From the NCBI GenBank assembly GCA_026826555.1, contig JAKSZT010054583.1, positions 479,161-543,160 on the forward strand: DNA of 64,000 nt, given 5' to 3'. Positions within the stretch are counted from its first letter, which is position 1. Each line of letters starts with the position of its first letter. A program made the position numbers and the translations under genes. Below are positions 22,605 through 33,752 of the stretch, piece after piece. Origin of the DNA: Tolypeutes matacus (lineage: Eukaryota; Chordata; Mammalia; Cingulata; Chlamyphoridae). The notes below the pieces were generated by a model, which worked only from the letters and a program-made list of their open reading frames with translations, made no database searches and was not told where the DNA came from.

Positions 22605-25600
22605 ATGGCTGAAGTAAGAAATTCATTACGAGTAATAACACTGAATGTTAATGGATTAAATTCACCAATCAAAAGACACAGATTGTCAGAATGGATAAGA
22701 AAATATGACCCATCTATATGCTGTCTACAAAAAACCCATCTTCAACCCAGGGATTCAAGGAGGCTGAAAGTGAATGGCTGGAAAACCATTTTACAAGCTA
22801 ACAATAGCCAAAAAAGGGCAGGAGTAGCTATTCTAGTATCAGACAAAATAGACTTTAAATGCAAAACTATTGTAAGAGACAAAGATGGACACTGCATATT
22901 AGTAAAATGAGTAATCTCTCAAGAAGAGAGAACAATCATCAACATTTACGCACCTAATCGGGGTGCCTCAAAATACGTGCGGCAAACTCTGGAAAAACTA
23001 AGAGGAGAAATAAATGCCTCTACAATTATAGCAGGGGACTTCGACACACCACTATCATCATTAGACAGAACATGTAGACAGAGAATCAATAAAGAAACTA
23101 AGGCACTCAACAATACATTAAACACCTGGACTTAATAGACATATACAGAACACTACACCCAAATACAGCGGGATTTACATTCTTCTCGAGTGCACATGGA
23201 ACATACTCCAAAACAGACCACATGCTAGGTCACAGTACAACTCTCAATGAATTCAGAAAGATTGAGATTATACAAAGTAATTTCTCTGACCACAATGGAA
23301 TGAAGTTGAAAATCACTAAGGGCCAGAGAAACAGGTTAGGCACAAGGATATGGAAGTTAAACAACACACGCTTACACAAACAGTGGGACAAAGAGGAAAT
23401 CTCAAAAGAAATCAGTAACTACCTTGAAACTAATGAAAACGACAACACAACATATCAAAACCTATGGGATGCAGAGAAAGCAGTCCTGAGAGGGAAGTTC
23501 ATAGCCATAAATTCATATATTAAAAAAGAAGAAAGAGCTAAAATTGAAGACCTAACTGCACACTTGGAGGAACTGGAAAAACAACAACAAACTAAACCAA
23601 AAGAAAGTAGAAAGAAGGAAATAACAAAGATTAGAGCAGAACTAAATGAAATAGAGAATAAGAAAGCACTGGAAACAATAAACAAAACCAAAAGCTGGTT
23701 CTTCGAGAATATCAACAAAATTGACAAACCCTTAGCCAGACTAACAAAGAAAAAGAGAGAACAGATGCAAATACATAAAATAAGGAATGAGCAAGGTGAT
23801 ATCACTACTGACCCCACAGAAATAAAGAGTATCATAAGAGGATACTTTGAAAAATTATATGCCAACAAGAATGATAATTTAGAGGAAATGGACAAGTTTC
23901 TAGAAACCCACAAACAGCCGACATTGATGAAAGAAGAAATAGATGAACTCAACAGTCCAATTACAAGTAAAGAGATAGACTCAGTCATCAAAAACCTCCC
24001 AACTAAGAAGAGTCCAGGACCAGATGGCTTCACAGCTGAATTCTACCAAACATTCCGGAAAGAGCTAACACTAATTCTACTTAAGCTCTTCCAAAAAAAT
24101 AGAAGTAGAAGGAATATTGCCTAACTCATTCTATAATGCCAACATTACCCTAATACCAAAACCAAATAAAGATACCACAAGAAAGGAAAATTACAGACCA
24201 ATTTCTCTAATGAACCTAGATGCTAAAATCCTCAACAAAATACTTGCTAATCGCATTCAACAACATATCAAAAGGATTATACACCATGACCAAGTGGGTT
24301 TCATCCTGGGTATGCAAGGATGGTTCAATATAAGAAAATCAATCAATGTAATACACCACATAAACAGATTGAAAGAAAAAAAATCACATGATCATCTCTA
24401 TAGATGCAGAAAAAGCATTTGACAAAATACAGCACTCTTTCCTCATAAAAACACTACAAAAGATAGGAATAGATGGAAACTTTCTGAATATGATAAAGGG
24501 TATATATGAAAAACCCAAAGCTAACATCATTTTCAACGGTGAAATCCTAAAAGCCTTCCCTCTGAGATCGGGAACAAGACAAGGATGCCCACTATCACCA
24601 CTCCTATTTAACATTGTCTTAGAAGTACTTTGCACGATCACTGAGACAAGAAAAGGATATAAAAGGCATCGAGATTGGAAAAGAAGAATTAAAAATTTCA
24701 TTATTTGCGGATGACATAATCCTATACATAGAAAGCCCTGAGAAATCCACAACAAGGCTTCTAGAACTGATAATGGAGTTCAGTAATGTTGCAGGCTATA
24801 AGATCAATGCTCAAAAATCAGTAGCATTTCTGTACACCAATAACCAGCAAACTGAGGAGGAAATCAGGAAAAAAATACCATTTACAATAGTAACTAAAAG
24901 AATCAAATACCTAGGAATAAATTTAACTAAAGATGTAAAGGACTTATATACAGAAAACTACACAACACTGTTAAAGGAAATCAAAGAAGACTTAAATAAA
25001 TGGAAAAATATTCCCTGTTCATGGATAGGAAGACTAAACATCATCAAGATGTCTATCCTACCCAAACTAATCTACAGATTTAATGCAATCCCAATAAAAG
25101 TCAGCACTGTATTTTTTAAGGAACTGGAAAAACTAACCACAAAACATATTTGGAGAGGCAAGAGGCCCTGAATTGCCAAAGACATATTGAAAAAGAAAAA
25201 TGAAGTTGGAGGTATCACACTACCTGACTTTAAAACATACTACAAAGCTACAGTGATCAAAACTGTGTGGTATTGGCACAAGGATAGACCTACTGACCAA
25301 TGGAACCGGATTGAGAGTTCTGATATAGATCCTCGCATATACAGTCATCTGATATTTGACAAGGCCATGAAGCCCACTCAGTTGGGAGAGAATGGCCTCT
25401 TTAACAAGTGGTGCTTGGAGAACTGGATATCCATATCCAAAAGAATGAGAGAATAATACCATCTCACACCTTATACAAAAATCAACTCAAGATGGATCAA
25501 AGATCTAAATAAAAGAGCCAAAACAATAAAGACCTTGGAAGATAATGTAGGGAAGCATCTACAGGACCTTGTAATAGGAAGTGGTTTCATGAACTTCACA

Positions 25601-26425
25601 GCCAAAGCACGAGCAGCAAGAGAAAAAATAGATAAATGGGATCTCATCAAAATGAAAAACTTCTGCACCTCAAAGGATGTTATTAAGAAAATAAAAAGGC
25701 CACTTACCCAATGGGAGAAAATATTTGGCAACCATATATCTGATAGGAGCCTAATATCCTGCATATATAAAGAAATCCTTCACCTTGAAAATAAAAAGAT
25801 AAAAAACCCGTTTAAAAAATGGGCAAGTGACCTGAAAAGACACTTCTCCAAGGAAGAAATACAAATGGCTAAAAAGCACATGAAAAAATACTCAACATCA
25901 CTTGCTATCAGGGAAATGCAAATCAAAACTACAATGAGATACCATCTTACACCCATCAGAATGGCAGCTATTAAAAAAACAGGAGACAATAAATGTTGGA
26001 GACGATGTGGAGGAATAGGAACCCTCATCCACTGCTAGTGGGACTGCGGTATGGTCCAGCCACTGTGGAGGACAGTTTAGCGGATCCTCAGAAAACTAAC
26101 AATAGATCTTCCGTATGATCCAGCAATTCCACTGCTGGGTATATAACCAGAAGAACTGAAAGCAAAGACACAAACAGATATATGCACACCAATGTTCATA
26201 GTGGCATTGTTCACCATTGCCAAAAGTTGGAATCAGCCCCGGTGCCCATCAACAGACGAATGGATAAGCAAAATGTGGTACATACATACAATGGAATATT
26301 ACTCAGCTGTAAGAAGGAATAAAGTACTAACACATGGAATAACGTGGATGAATCTTGAAGATCTTATGTTGAGTGAAGCAAGCCAGGCACTGAAGGATGT
26401 ACAGTATATGACCTCACTAATCTGA
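22605..26425 (+). pseudogene. L1 ORF2 of the full-length element (endonuclease, RT, Cys-rich), inactive
   Basis: ORF2p nicks target DNA and reverse-transcribes L1 RNA. In order: ATG at 22605, 65 nt after the ORF1 stop; endonuclease with LNVNGLN (codons 13-19); codon 43 (22731-22733) is AAA (Lys) where the catalytic Glu of QETH belongs; TGA at codon 102 (22908-22910); codons 143-147 read GGG-GAC-TTC-GAC context, so D145 is kept but N147 is Asp; TDHMLGH at about 23213-23232. The linker and RT follow: [13 protein letters not shown] at about 24011, [11 protein letters not shown] at about 24565 and FADD at 24704-24715. Frameshifts lie in the A-runs near 24096 and 24378 and near 24640. CGA to TGA occurs near 25169. 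The Cys-rich C-terminus ([14 protein letters not shown]) is at about 25996. The natural stop is at 26423-26425. Confidence 0.9.
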
Positions 26426-27137
26426 ACTGAGGAAAGTGAGCAGTCTCTGAGAACCATTGTCTGAAAGATAGGTTAACAAGGGAGAGTAAGAGAAGAGCAA
26501 GCTTTGAGCCATCTCCCATATGGACATAATCTATGGTAAAGGGATAGAGCGTGGTTGCATGTTGGGGGATGGGGCAGATGGGTGGTGGTGTTCCTGGGTT
26601 TGGTGGTGCAGTGCTGGTGGGTTGGTGGATTAGGAAGGGCAGGTTCAAATTCCCAGGGCATGTAAATGTGAATCTTGACATTCCATGGGTCAGGATAGGG
26701 TGGTGTCATGTGCCCTGGGGGGATGGGGGGAAGGGAACAGTCAAGATCTAATGGGGTGTTTGGTGGTCATAGGAAAGATTTTTCATTACCTTACAGTAAT
26801 GGACACAGGACATGGTAAATATCATCACAATTATTAAACTGTATCATCTAAATTGTAAACTATACTGTAAATCATTGACAATGTTTAGTTGCTATATTTT
26901 GCTATCTGTATAACAGTTATAACAATGCTAACATCCAAAAAAAAGGGGGGGGTTAATATGGGGTGGGGAAGTGGGAGTTGGTATCTGGGAGTCTCTGGTA
27001 CTCCATGTGTGACTTTGCTGTGACCTAAAACTTCTTTGAAAATTAAATGAAAATTTGGGAGACAATGGAGATTGAGAGGGAGAAGGTGTCACGGCACAGC
27101 GGACATCCGATAACACAGTGATAAAAGGAAAAAAAAG

Positions 27138-27160
27138 AATATATATATATATATATATTT
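27138..27160. repeat. (TA)n microsatellite in the L1 3'UTR
   Basis: About eleven TA units between block A and block B. A longer run stands at the homologous position in the minus-strand copy (43421-43455). Confidence 0.85.
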
Positions 27161-28297
27161 TTAAGGCATTTGTTTTGCTTTTTTCCCCATTTTTTTGAAT
27201 GTCCCAATCCGCTAATTACATTTTGTTTTGTTTTGTTTTTTTGTTTGATTTTTTCCCCGTAGTTTCCTTATGTTTGTCTCTTGCATGTAAGCTTATCATT
27301 GTTGTTTCTTTTTCCTATTAAGTGTATTTGATTATTTTAGGGACTACATGTTCATGGAGGATTTGGATCACAGAAGAGTTACAGTGGGTACTGCAGGCGA
27401 TAATTGGTGGGGGGTGACTGGGAGGGGGGATTCATGGGAGTTAGTTCATCCGAATATACATGAAAGATATACAAAATTGTTCAAAAGATCAAAAGATGGG
27501 GCATGGTCACGATGGGTGGACAATCACACAATAAATGAGGGAATCTGAATTCCTAGCCTGGAGAGCTCTGCCACAGTCTCCAAGAGAGCAGCAGTAGTCT
27601 TCTGAGTGCAGGGACAGTGTCTGTCAAAAGAGGATGACCCACTGATGAGTTCTTTTTATTGATGACTACCCTTGTGAGTCTTTGCTCTTGTAACTGAGAC
27701 TTAGCTTGCTGTTGTGGGGTGCCTAAGGGTTGCCACCTGAGAGCCTCCTTGTTGCTCAAATGTGGCCTATCTCTAAGCCAAACTCAGCATATGAATGCAT
27801 TACTTCCCCCCAATGTGGGACATGACTCCCGGGGATGAGCCTCCCTGACAACGAGGGATTAATACCAAGTGCCAACTGGCAACACAACTGGAAAAAGACC
27901 TTGAATAAAAAGGGGAAAATGTAAAGACAAATGAGTTAAGTGGCTAAGGGACTTCAAAGAGAGTTGGGAGGTCATCCCAGAGGCAGCTCTTACACACACC
28001 TCGGTAGGAGCTCGTAGAACGTCAAAGTGCCTATCACCCCACACAGAGGGGCTCCTGAGAGCTCTGGAGACACCCAGGTCCTATATAAGGGGGGATAACC
28101 CCAGAGACTGATGCCTTATCAGTGGGCTCTATTTTGGAATCTGTGCTCCTGAGAGTGACAGAATTGGACTCAAATAAGTCCTCCCTCCACATGGTTCATC
28201 AGTCCCTTCTATTCAAACCTATATGTGATGCTGGAGTTTTTAGGTATACTTCCAGAGACTGGAGCCTCTGGCCTACCTATGTGCCAAGTGTGAGTGG

Positions 28298-28524
28298 ACT
28301 TACACATCCTGGAGCCTTGCCGGGAGGTGGGCATCATGGGAATCCCAGTGGGTTCCGTGTAATATTTTGGGTAATCTAAGCACCTCTTAAAATATATATA
28401 TATAAACAACATTTTTGTGGGCAAATACACATATATGCATATATATTTATATATCATTTTGCAAATGTTTGTATGTATTGTGAGAATTTTGATTTTTACA
28501 CATAATAAAAAAATAAAAAAAAAA
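28298..28524 (+). mobile_element. Very short L1 3'-end insertion inside the L1 3'UTR
   Basis: Only the last 215 or so bases of the same L1 family plus an A-rich tail. A 12-bp duplication AAGTGTGAGTGG flanks it at 28286-28297 and 28525-28536. The undisturbed site is seen in the minus-strand copy near 42130-42160, where the text runs straight through. It is an extreme 5' truncation of a sister element. Confidence 0.88.
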
Positions 28525-29277
28525 AAGTGTGAGTGGAATCTCGGTGGATCTGCAACTCCTACCCTACAGCTCAAGGGACTCATCCAAGTCACCTGGCGAG
28601 GAGACAATGAGGGGCAACGACCAGCCCAGGGAATGGAGAGGGCCTGCATCTGCAGGCAGGATCATCCCACCCACCATATCCATGGGATATAAGCCCTCTC
28701 TCACTTGGAGGTGGAGTGGACATCACCATCCCAGTCCCCTCAGGATTGGGGGAAGAGCTATGGACTAGAGTGGACTTGATGGTATTCTGTTGTACACATA
28801 TTGTGATTCTAGCAATGGAAGAAATTATAGCAATGAGGTGGAGCTAGTAGCCACTTGACACTTTTGGGGCAGGGAGGGGATGTGCAGTTGAAATACAGGG
28901 CCTTCTTTAGGATTTGGAGGTTGTCCTGAGTACTGTTGTGGCAACGGATGTAGGCCATTTTAAATCAGCACACACCACTCAGAACTGTGTGGGAGAGAGT
29001 GTGGTTTAGGATGTGAACTGTGGTCTATGGTTGGTGGCAAGGCCCCAGGATGTGTAAGTCCATTCAGGGTGGTGGGCCACACTTGTGGGAGATGTTTGTG
29101 TGGGATGTAGTGGGAGGTGTGGAAGGTGAGCAACATGGGAATCCCGGTGGGTTCCATGTAATATTTTAGGAAATCTAAGCATCTCTTAAAATATATTTAT
29201 GCATATATATGCATATATCATTTTACAAATATTGGTATGTATTGTGAAAATTTTGATTTTTACCCATAATAAAAAAT

Positions 29278-29288
29278 AAATTAATTAA

Positions 29289-29312
<24 letters not shown>
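29278..29312. repeat. A/AAT-rich tail of the full-length L1
   Basis: AAATTAATTAAAATAATAAT followed by more AAT units. A decayed poly(A) tail that has turned into an AAT microsatellite just before the TSD. Confidence 0.8.
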
Positions 29313-29320
<8 letters not shown>

Positions 29321-29633
29321 GACAAACAGCCCATTTGAAAACTGGGCAAGTGATTTGAATAGACACTTCTCCAAAGAAGAAATACAAATGGCTAAAAAGT
29401 ACATGAAAATATGCTCAACATCATTAGTTATTAGAGAAATGCTAATCAAAACTACAATGAGATATCACCTTACACCCATTACACTGGCAGCTATTAAAAA
29501 AACAGAGGGCTACAAGTGTTGGAGAGGATGTGGAGGAATGGGAACCCTTATCCACTGCTGGAGGGAATGCAGAATGGTGCAACCATTGTGGGGGACAGTC
29601 TGGCACTTCCTCAGGAACCTTAAGGTAAATCAT
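29313..29633 (+). pseudogene. L1 ORF2 pseudogene of the outer element, C-terminal part
   Basis: Resumes the frame broken at 19765: [20 protein letters not shown] (29355 on) and the Cys-rich region [18 protein letters not shown]. At about 29618 ORF2 text stops and jumps to the 3'UTR (GTAAATCATTGACCATGG), so about 300 nt of the ORF2 end and about 400 nt of 3'UTR are deleted. Confidence 0.82.
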
Positions 29634-30982
29634 TGACCATGGTTATTGGCAATGCTTCAACATTTGTACATCAACTGTAACAAATGTACCACCACATGTA
29701 AATTGTTATTAATAGGGGAAAGGGGAAATGGGGAAGGATGTTAAGTATATGGGAATCCCCTATATTCTGTACATGATTTTTCTGTAACCTAAAGCTTCTT
29801 TGAAGATAAAATTTTAAAAAATAAGACACTGCAGGAATAAATGGAAGAAAATGTCACTCTACATACAAGACAACAAATCCTACAGTGATGAAAGACATAA
29901 TGAGAAAATTAATTTTTTTAAATTTTATTATTTTTTTATTTTAAATTCTTTTTAATTTTTTTTTTTGTATTTTTTTTTGTCATTTTTAAAACTATCATTA
30001 TTATTTCATTTTCTTATTTATTTTATTCAGTTATTTTGTTGGCTTCATTTTTGAAGAAGTTTTGGATCACAGAAGGGTTACATCTGTGGCAGGGAAGGAT
30101 CACTGGTGCAGGATGTCAGTGATGGGGGATGCATGGGTGGAGGTTCACCTGAGACATATCTATAAGGCATATGAAAGAATTCAAGTGTTCATGGGGCATT
30201 GTCACAGTGGGTGGAGATCCACACAATAACCAAAAGAATATCCAATTCCCATCCTGGTGAGTTCTGCTACATTCTCTAATGGAACAGCAAGAATCCCCTG
30301 AGGACAGGGGCAGTAACTAGTGAAGGAGGATGGACCATTGATGGGACCTTGATATTGATGACTGTACTTACAAACTTTCTCTTTTGAAATTGTAACTTAG
30401 CCTAGTATTATAGGTTGCCTAAGAGTTACCTCCTGAGAGACTACTTGTTGCTCAAATGTGGCCTCTCTCTAAGCCAAACTCAGCATATAAATGCATTACC
30501 TCCCCCCCACCCCCACCCTGGTGTGAGACATGACTCCCAGGTATGAGCCTCCCTGGCACCGAGGGATTATTACCAATCACCAACTAGCAATGAAACTGGA
30601 AAATGACATTGACCAAAAGGGGGAAAGGGTAAAGACAAATGAATTTAAATGGCTAAGAGACTTCAAAGTGAGTTGGGAGGTCATTCCACAGGTTTTGCCG
30701 GTACACATCTCAGCAGGATCTCATTGACTGCCACAGTAAATATTGCCTCAAAGAGCAGGGCCCCTGAGGTGTCTGGAGACATCCAGACACTATAAGCAGG
30801 GCTGACAGCTCAGGAGTTTGGCAACCTGTCAGTGGGCTCTACTTTGGGATTTATGCTCCCTAGTGTGACAGAGTTGGACTCAGTTGTGGTTTCCCTGCAC
30901 ATGTCTCTTCTGCCCCTTCTATTTGAACCTATAGTTATGACCAGAGTTGATAGGTTTATGTCTAAGAGACTTAAATCTTTGG
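29634..30982 (+). other. 3'UTR of the outer L1 (blocks A and B)
   Basis: Block A at about 29634-29820 (AATCATTGACCATGG, then CTGTAACCTAAAGCTTCTTT) is followed by block B (GAAGTTTTGGATCACAGAAG at 30053 through TAAATCTTTGGGAAG at 30970). It matches 27345-28260 of the nested L1 with clear divergence, so the A-B arrangement is older than the insertion of the full-length element. It is cut off by the purine array before block A'. Confidence 0.75.
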
Positions 30983-31226
30983 GAAGGAAGGAAGGGAGGA
31001 GAGAAGGAGGGAGGGAGAGAGGGAGGGAGGGAGTGAGGGAGGGAGGGACAGAGGAAAGAAGAAAGGAAGGAAGGAAGGAAGGGAGGGAGGAAGGAAGGGA
31101 GAAAGAAAGAGAGAAGGGGAAGGAAGGGAAGGGAAGGGAAGGGAAGGGAAGGGAAGGGAAGGGAAGGGNNNNNNNNNNGGAAGGGAAGGGAAGGGAAGGG
31201 AAGGGAAGGGAAGGGAAGGGAAGGGA
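30983..31226. repeat. (GGAAG)n / GGAAGGGA purine array with a 10-N gap
   Basis: All-purine array on the plus strand: first AAGG/GGAG mixed units, then regular GGGAA units from about 31120. Positions 31169-31178 are N, so the array length in the assembly is not reliable. It stands exactly where the outer L1 3'UTR breaks off. Confidence 0.9.
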
Positions 31227-32400
31227 AGATTGCTTTGAATACCCCAGAAAGTTTGGCAGAAATGAGGAAAGGAAAGTGTCCAGAGTTTAAAAAAAAAAAG
31301 CAAAGAATAAGAATAGAAATGGAAAATCATTTAAAAGCTGTCATAGAAATATCATGGAATATTTATGCATATCTTATGGATACGTAATTTTTAAATGTAC
31401 CCAGAACTCTTTCAGAAGAGTTCCCTTTCAAATCAATTTGATATCCCTTTCTGTAATTTTAGAAAATTAATTATTAAAAGTTTGTGTAAAGAGTTAGTAA
31501 AGAAGTTGTAAAAAAATTAATAATCAGATAAAAGGATGAAAATGGCTTTCCTGTAGACAGCATAAAATCCAGCATGTATGGAATTGGATGTCACATTTAA
31601 CACTAACCCACAGTAATATTACCTTTTAAACTATTTAAATGGTATAAGTTCTCTTTATTAGGTTTTAAAGATAAATCATGTAAGCCAAGAGACCATAATT
31701 CTTTAGGTGTTTTTCCTGGACAAAGAATTGGAAATTGGAGAGCAACATGATCTCACTAACCAGCACAACAACTATAATCATTTTGTTATCATGTCATCCA
31801 ATGGTATTTCATGTATTATTTTAGTTCCTTGCAACCATTGCACACAAATAATTTTATAATCTAGATTTTTATATTCAATGATATATAATGAACACTTTTT
31901 CATGTTGCAAAATAGTCATAATTATTTGAAAGCTACATAACAATCCTTTGAATAGATGTGCCCCCAATTTTTTATCCCTTTTTCTTATTTTTGGCATCAT
32001 AAATAGCACCACAGGAAACAAATGATACATGTAGTGTTTTTTAACTTTATTATTCCTTAAAATTGTTTTTGTGATTGTTATTTTATATCACAATATATTA
32101 ATATATGGAATAGGGGCCTTGGCTTATATTTCCTTAATTAAACTTAGCATGGTTTTGCCAATATGCAGGTATGAGTACAAGTTTTACTCCACGTTTATTT
32201 TAAAGATGATATTTTCATTATTTTAAAAGCATTTCTTTGAAAAATAACAAAATTGAAAATTTTCCATATGCTTGTTTATTGTTTGTATTAACCAGCAAAA
32301 TTTGATACCATGGAGTAGAATTCAACAAATGACAAAATCTAAAGTGTGTCATTGGCATAGAAGAATTAGAATTTGGAAACCTGGTGACTCTTGTAAATGT
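31227..32400. other. Unique AT-rich DNA
   Basis: No named repeat, no coding frame with family resemblance and no RNA gene found over about 1.2 kb. Confidence 0.55.
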
Positions 32401-32409
32401 GGGAGGGAG

Positions 32410-32420
32410 CAAGATGGCGG
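32410..32420 (+). promoter_or_regulatory. YY1-type site at the L1 5' end
   Basis: CAAGATGGCGG about ten bases from the start of the element, as in human L1 and in the copy at 19775. Confidence 0.65.
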
Positions 32421-32794
32421 TAGCATAAGGAGCTCCAAGAGTCAGCTCCTCCTACAGGGCAGTTAGAAACCACCTATTTGAGGGCTCCAGGAGACCAGAA
32501 GAGCAACATCCTTGGAAGAAGGAAAGGAGGAGAATGCCCATCTGCAGTGAATATTTGTGAGTAGAGTGCTCTACGGTGCAGAGGCCAGTGACCATTCCCC
32601 ACTGGTGGTGCAAGCCACCTCAAAAGCTATTCCCTGGTTGGAATTGGAAGCTCCATTTCTCAAAAACAAGGGAGGAAGAGATGGCCAGGCACTGATTTCA
32701 GCTACTGATTAGTAAATCTGGCAGGCTAAAGTCCAATTCTAAGAACAGCTAAAGTTTGAACCTGTCCAAGTCAGAAAGAGGCCAGTAGTTTCCA

Positions 32795-33550
32795 TTTTAA
32801 CTCTGCCTCTGGCATGAGGGAAATCGGGGCTGACTGAAAAACACAGTGAAGGTAGGGACCAGCTTCTTTCACCCAGATCGGACTGCAGCCCTAGCCTAGG
32901 CTTCAGCCCCACCTCTGACAGGGAGGAAGCTGGGGGGATCTGCATCAGCCTCTCCAGGAAACTGCAGGCACTTTCGGCTCACATAAACTAGAGTGTTGGG
33001 CATTCTTGTGTTCCATCTCCACCCCTGACAGGGCAGAAGGGAGTGTTCCCTCACCATCTCAGGGTAACTGCAGCCAATTTCTGCCCACATGAACTAGATT
33101 ATTGGACATATCTGTGGCTCTATTCCCACCCCTGACAGAGCAGGAGGAGGGACAGTGCCCCCTCACCCTCTCTAGGCAACTGCAGTCACTTTCAGCCTGC
33201 ACAGACTAGATTGCTGGGCACACTGGAGGCTCCATTCCCGCCCCTAGCAGGGAAGGAGGAGGGCCGGATACTTTATCAGTCTACCTGGGCAGCTGCGGTC
33301 AGTTTTGACTCACATGGCTTAGTTTGCTGCCCGCTCCAGCAGATCCATCCCCAACCGGTTAGAGGTGGAAAGGGCATAGAGCTTCATCATTCTCTTCAGA
33401 CAACTATAGATAGTCTTGGCCTGCACATCATGGCGTACTGCTCACAGCTGTGGCTCCATCTCTACCCCTGGCAGGGAGAAAAGTAGGAGAAACTTCATTG
33501 GTCCCTGGGGCAACTCAGGCAGTTTCAACCTACACAGCGTACAGTACCAA
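32795..33550 (+). repeat. Tandem monomers (about 110 bp, about 7 copies) in an L1 5'UTR
   Basis: The key phrase ACCCCTGACAGGG and variants start at about 32801 (CTGCCTCTGGCATGAGGG), 32911, 33021, 33128, 33240, 33351 and 33464, so the period is 107-112 bp. Between them each unit carries versions of CAACTGCAG-CA-TTT, then CACATGAACTAGA and TTGGGCA. Divergence rises toward both ends. Tandem promoter monomers of this type are known for mouse L1; these are unrelated in sequence as far as I can see. Confidence 0.8.
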
Positions 33551-33752
33551 CTGAATCCTCAGCTCCTATTCTGCAACCAGCAAGAGAGAAAGAGCAAGAA
33601 ACAGATGAAAAAGAGCTGAAAAAATTCAGGTTGGCTAAGCATGAACTATTATAAAGTTCCAAATTAAGTTGAACCAAGTATCAAGAGGGGCTGTGAAAGC
33701 CTTAAATTAAAGAGAGAAAAGAGGCCAAGAATAAATACATCTAGTAAATCAG

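Larger units (their letters stand above)
26426..29277 (+). other. Unusually long L1 3'UTR (blocks A, B, A')
   Basis: About 2.6 kb after the nested insert is discounted. Block A (about 26760-27065) ends like a normal L1 3' terminus, TGACCTAAAACTTCTTTGAA. Block B (about 27150-28930) has no similarity to coding L1. Block A' (about 28930-29277) again resembles an L1 3' terminus and ends TTTTTACCCATAATAAAA. The minus-strand copy at 41321-44211 has the same arrangement, so it is a family feature, not a chance join. Confidence 0.75.
19766..29312 (+). mobile_element. Full-length L1 (about 9.3 kb without a nested insert), plus strand
   Basis: A 12-bp duplication AATAAAAAGACA flanks the element at 19754-19765 and 29313-29324. 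Removing it joins the two parts of the older ORF2 in register. Parts: 5'UTR 19766-21559, ORF1 21560-22540, ORF2 22605-26425, 3'UTR 26426-about 29277, then an A/AAT-rich tail. A 0.24-kb L1 3'-end copy sits in its 3'UTR. At about 9.3 kb it is much longer than a 6-kb human L1, mainly because of a 2.6-kb 3'UTR. Frameshifts and stops make it inactive, but the complete layout is preserved. Confidence 0.9.
14487..30982 (+). mobile_element. Old plus-strand L1 carrying a SINE and a complete younger L1
   Basis: Once 18833-19203 (SINE) and 19766-29312 (nested L1) are removed, the parts line up as one L1. They are a 5'UTR from 14487, decayed ORF1 (16022-17004), ORF2 (about 17064-19765 and 29313-29633) and 3'UTR (29634-30982). 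ORF2 lacks a middle part and contains a displaced 3'-end segment (18475-18772). The 3'UTR stops abruptly at a GGAAG array, so the true 3' end and TSD are lost. It predates the nested full-length copy. Confidence 0.8.

Noticed and set aside
30832..31290. 152-codon open frame across the GGAAG array
   Set aside because: The Arg/Glu/Gly-rich protein is only a translation of a purine simple repeat and spans an N gap.
32795..33550. CRISPR-like or satellite array
   Set aside because: Units are about 110 bp without constant repeat/unique spacer alternation, lie between an L1 start and L1 ORF1, and the genome is mammalian.
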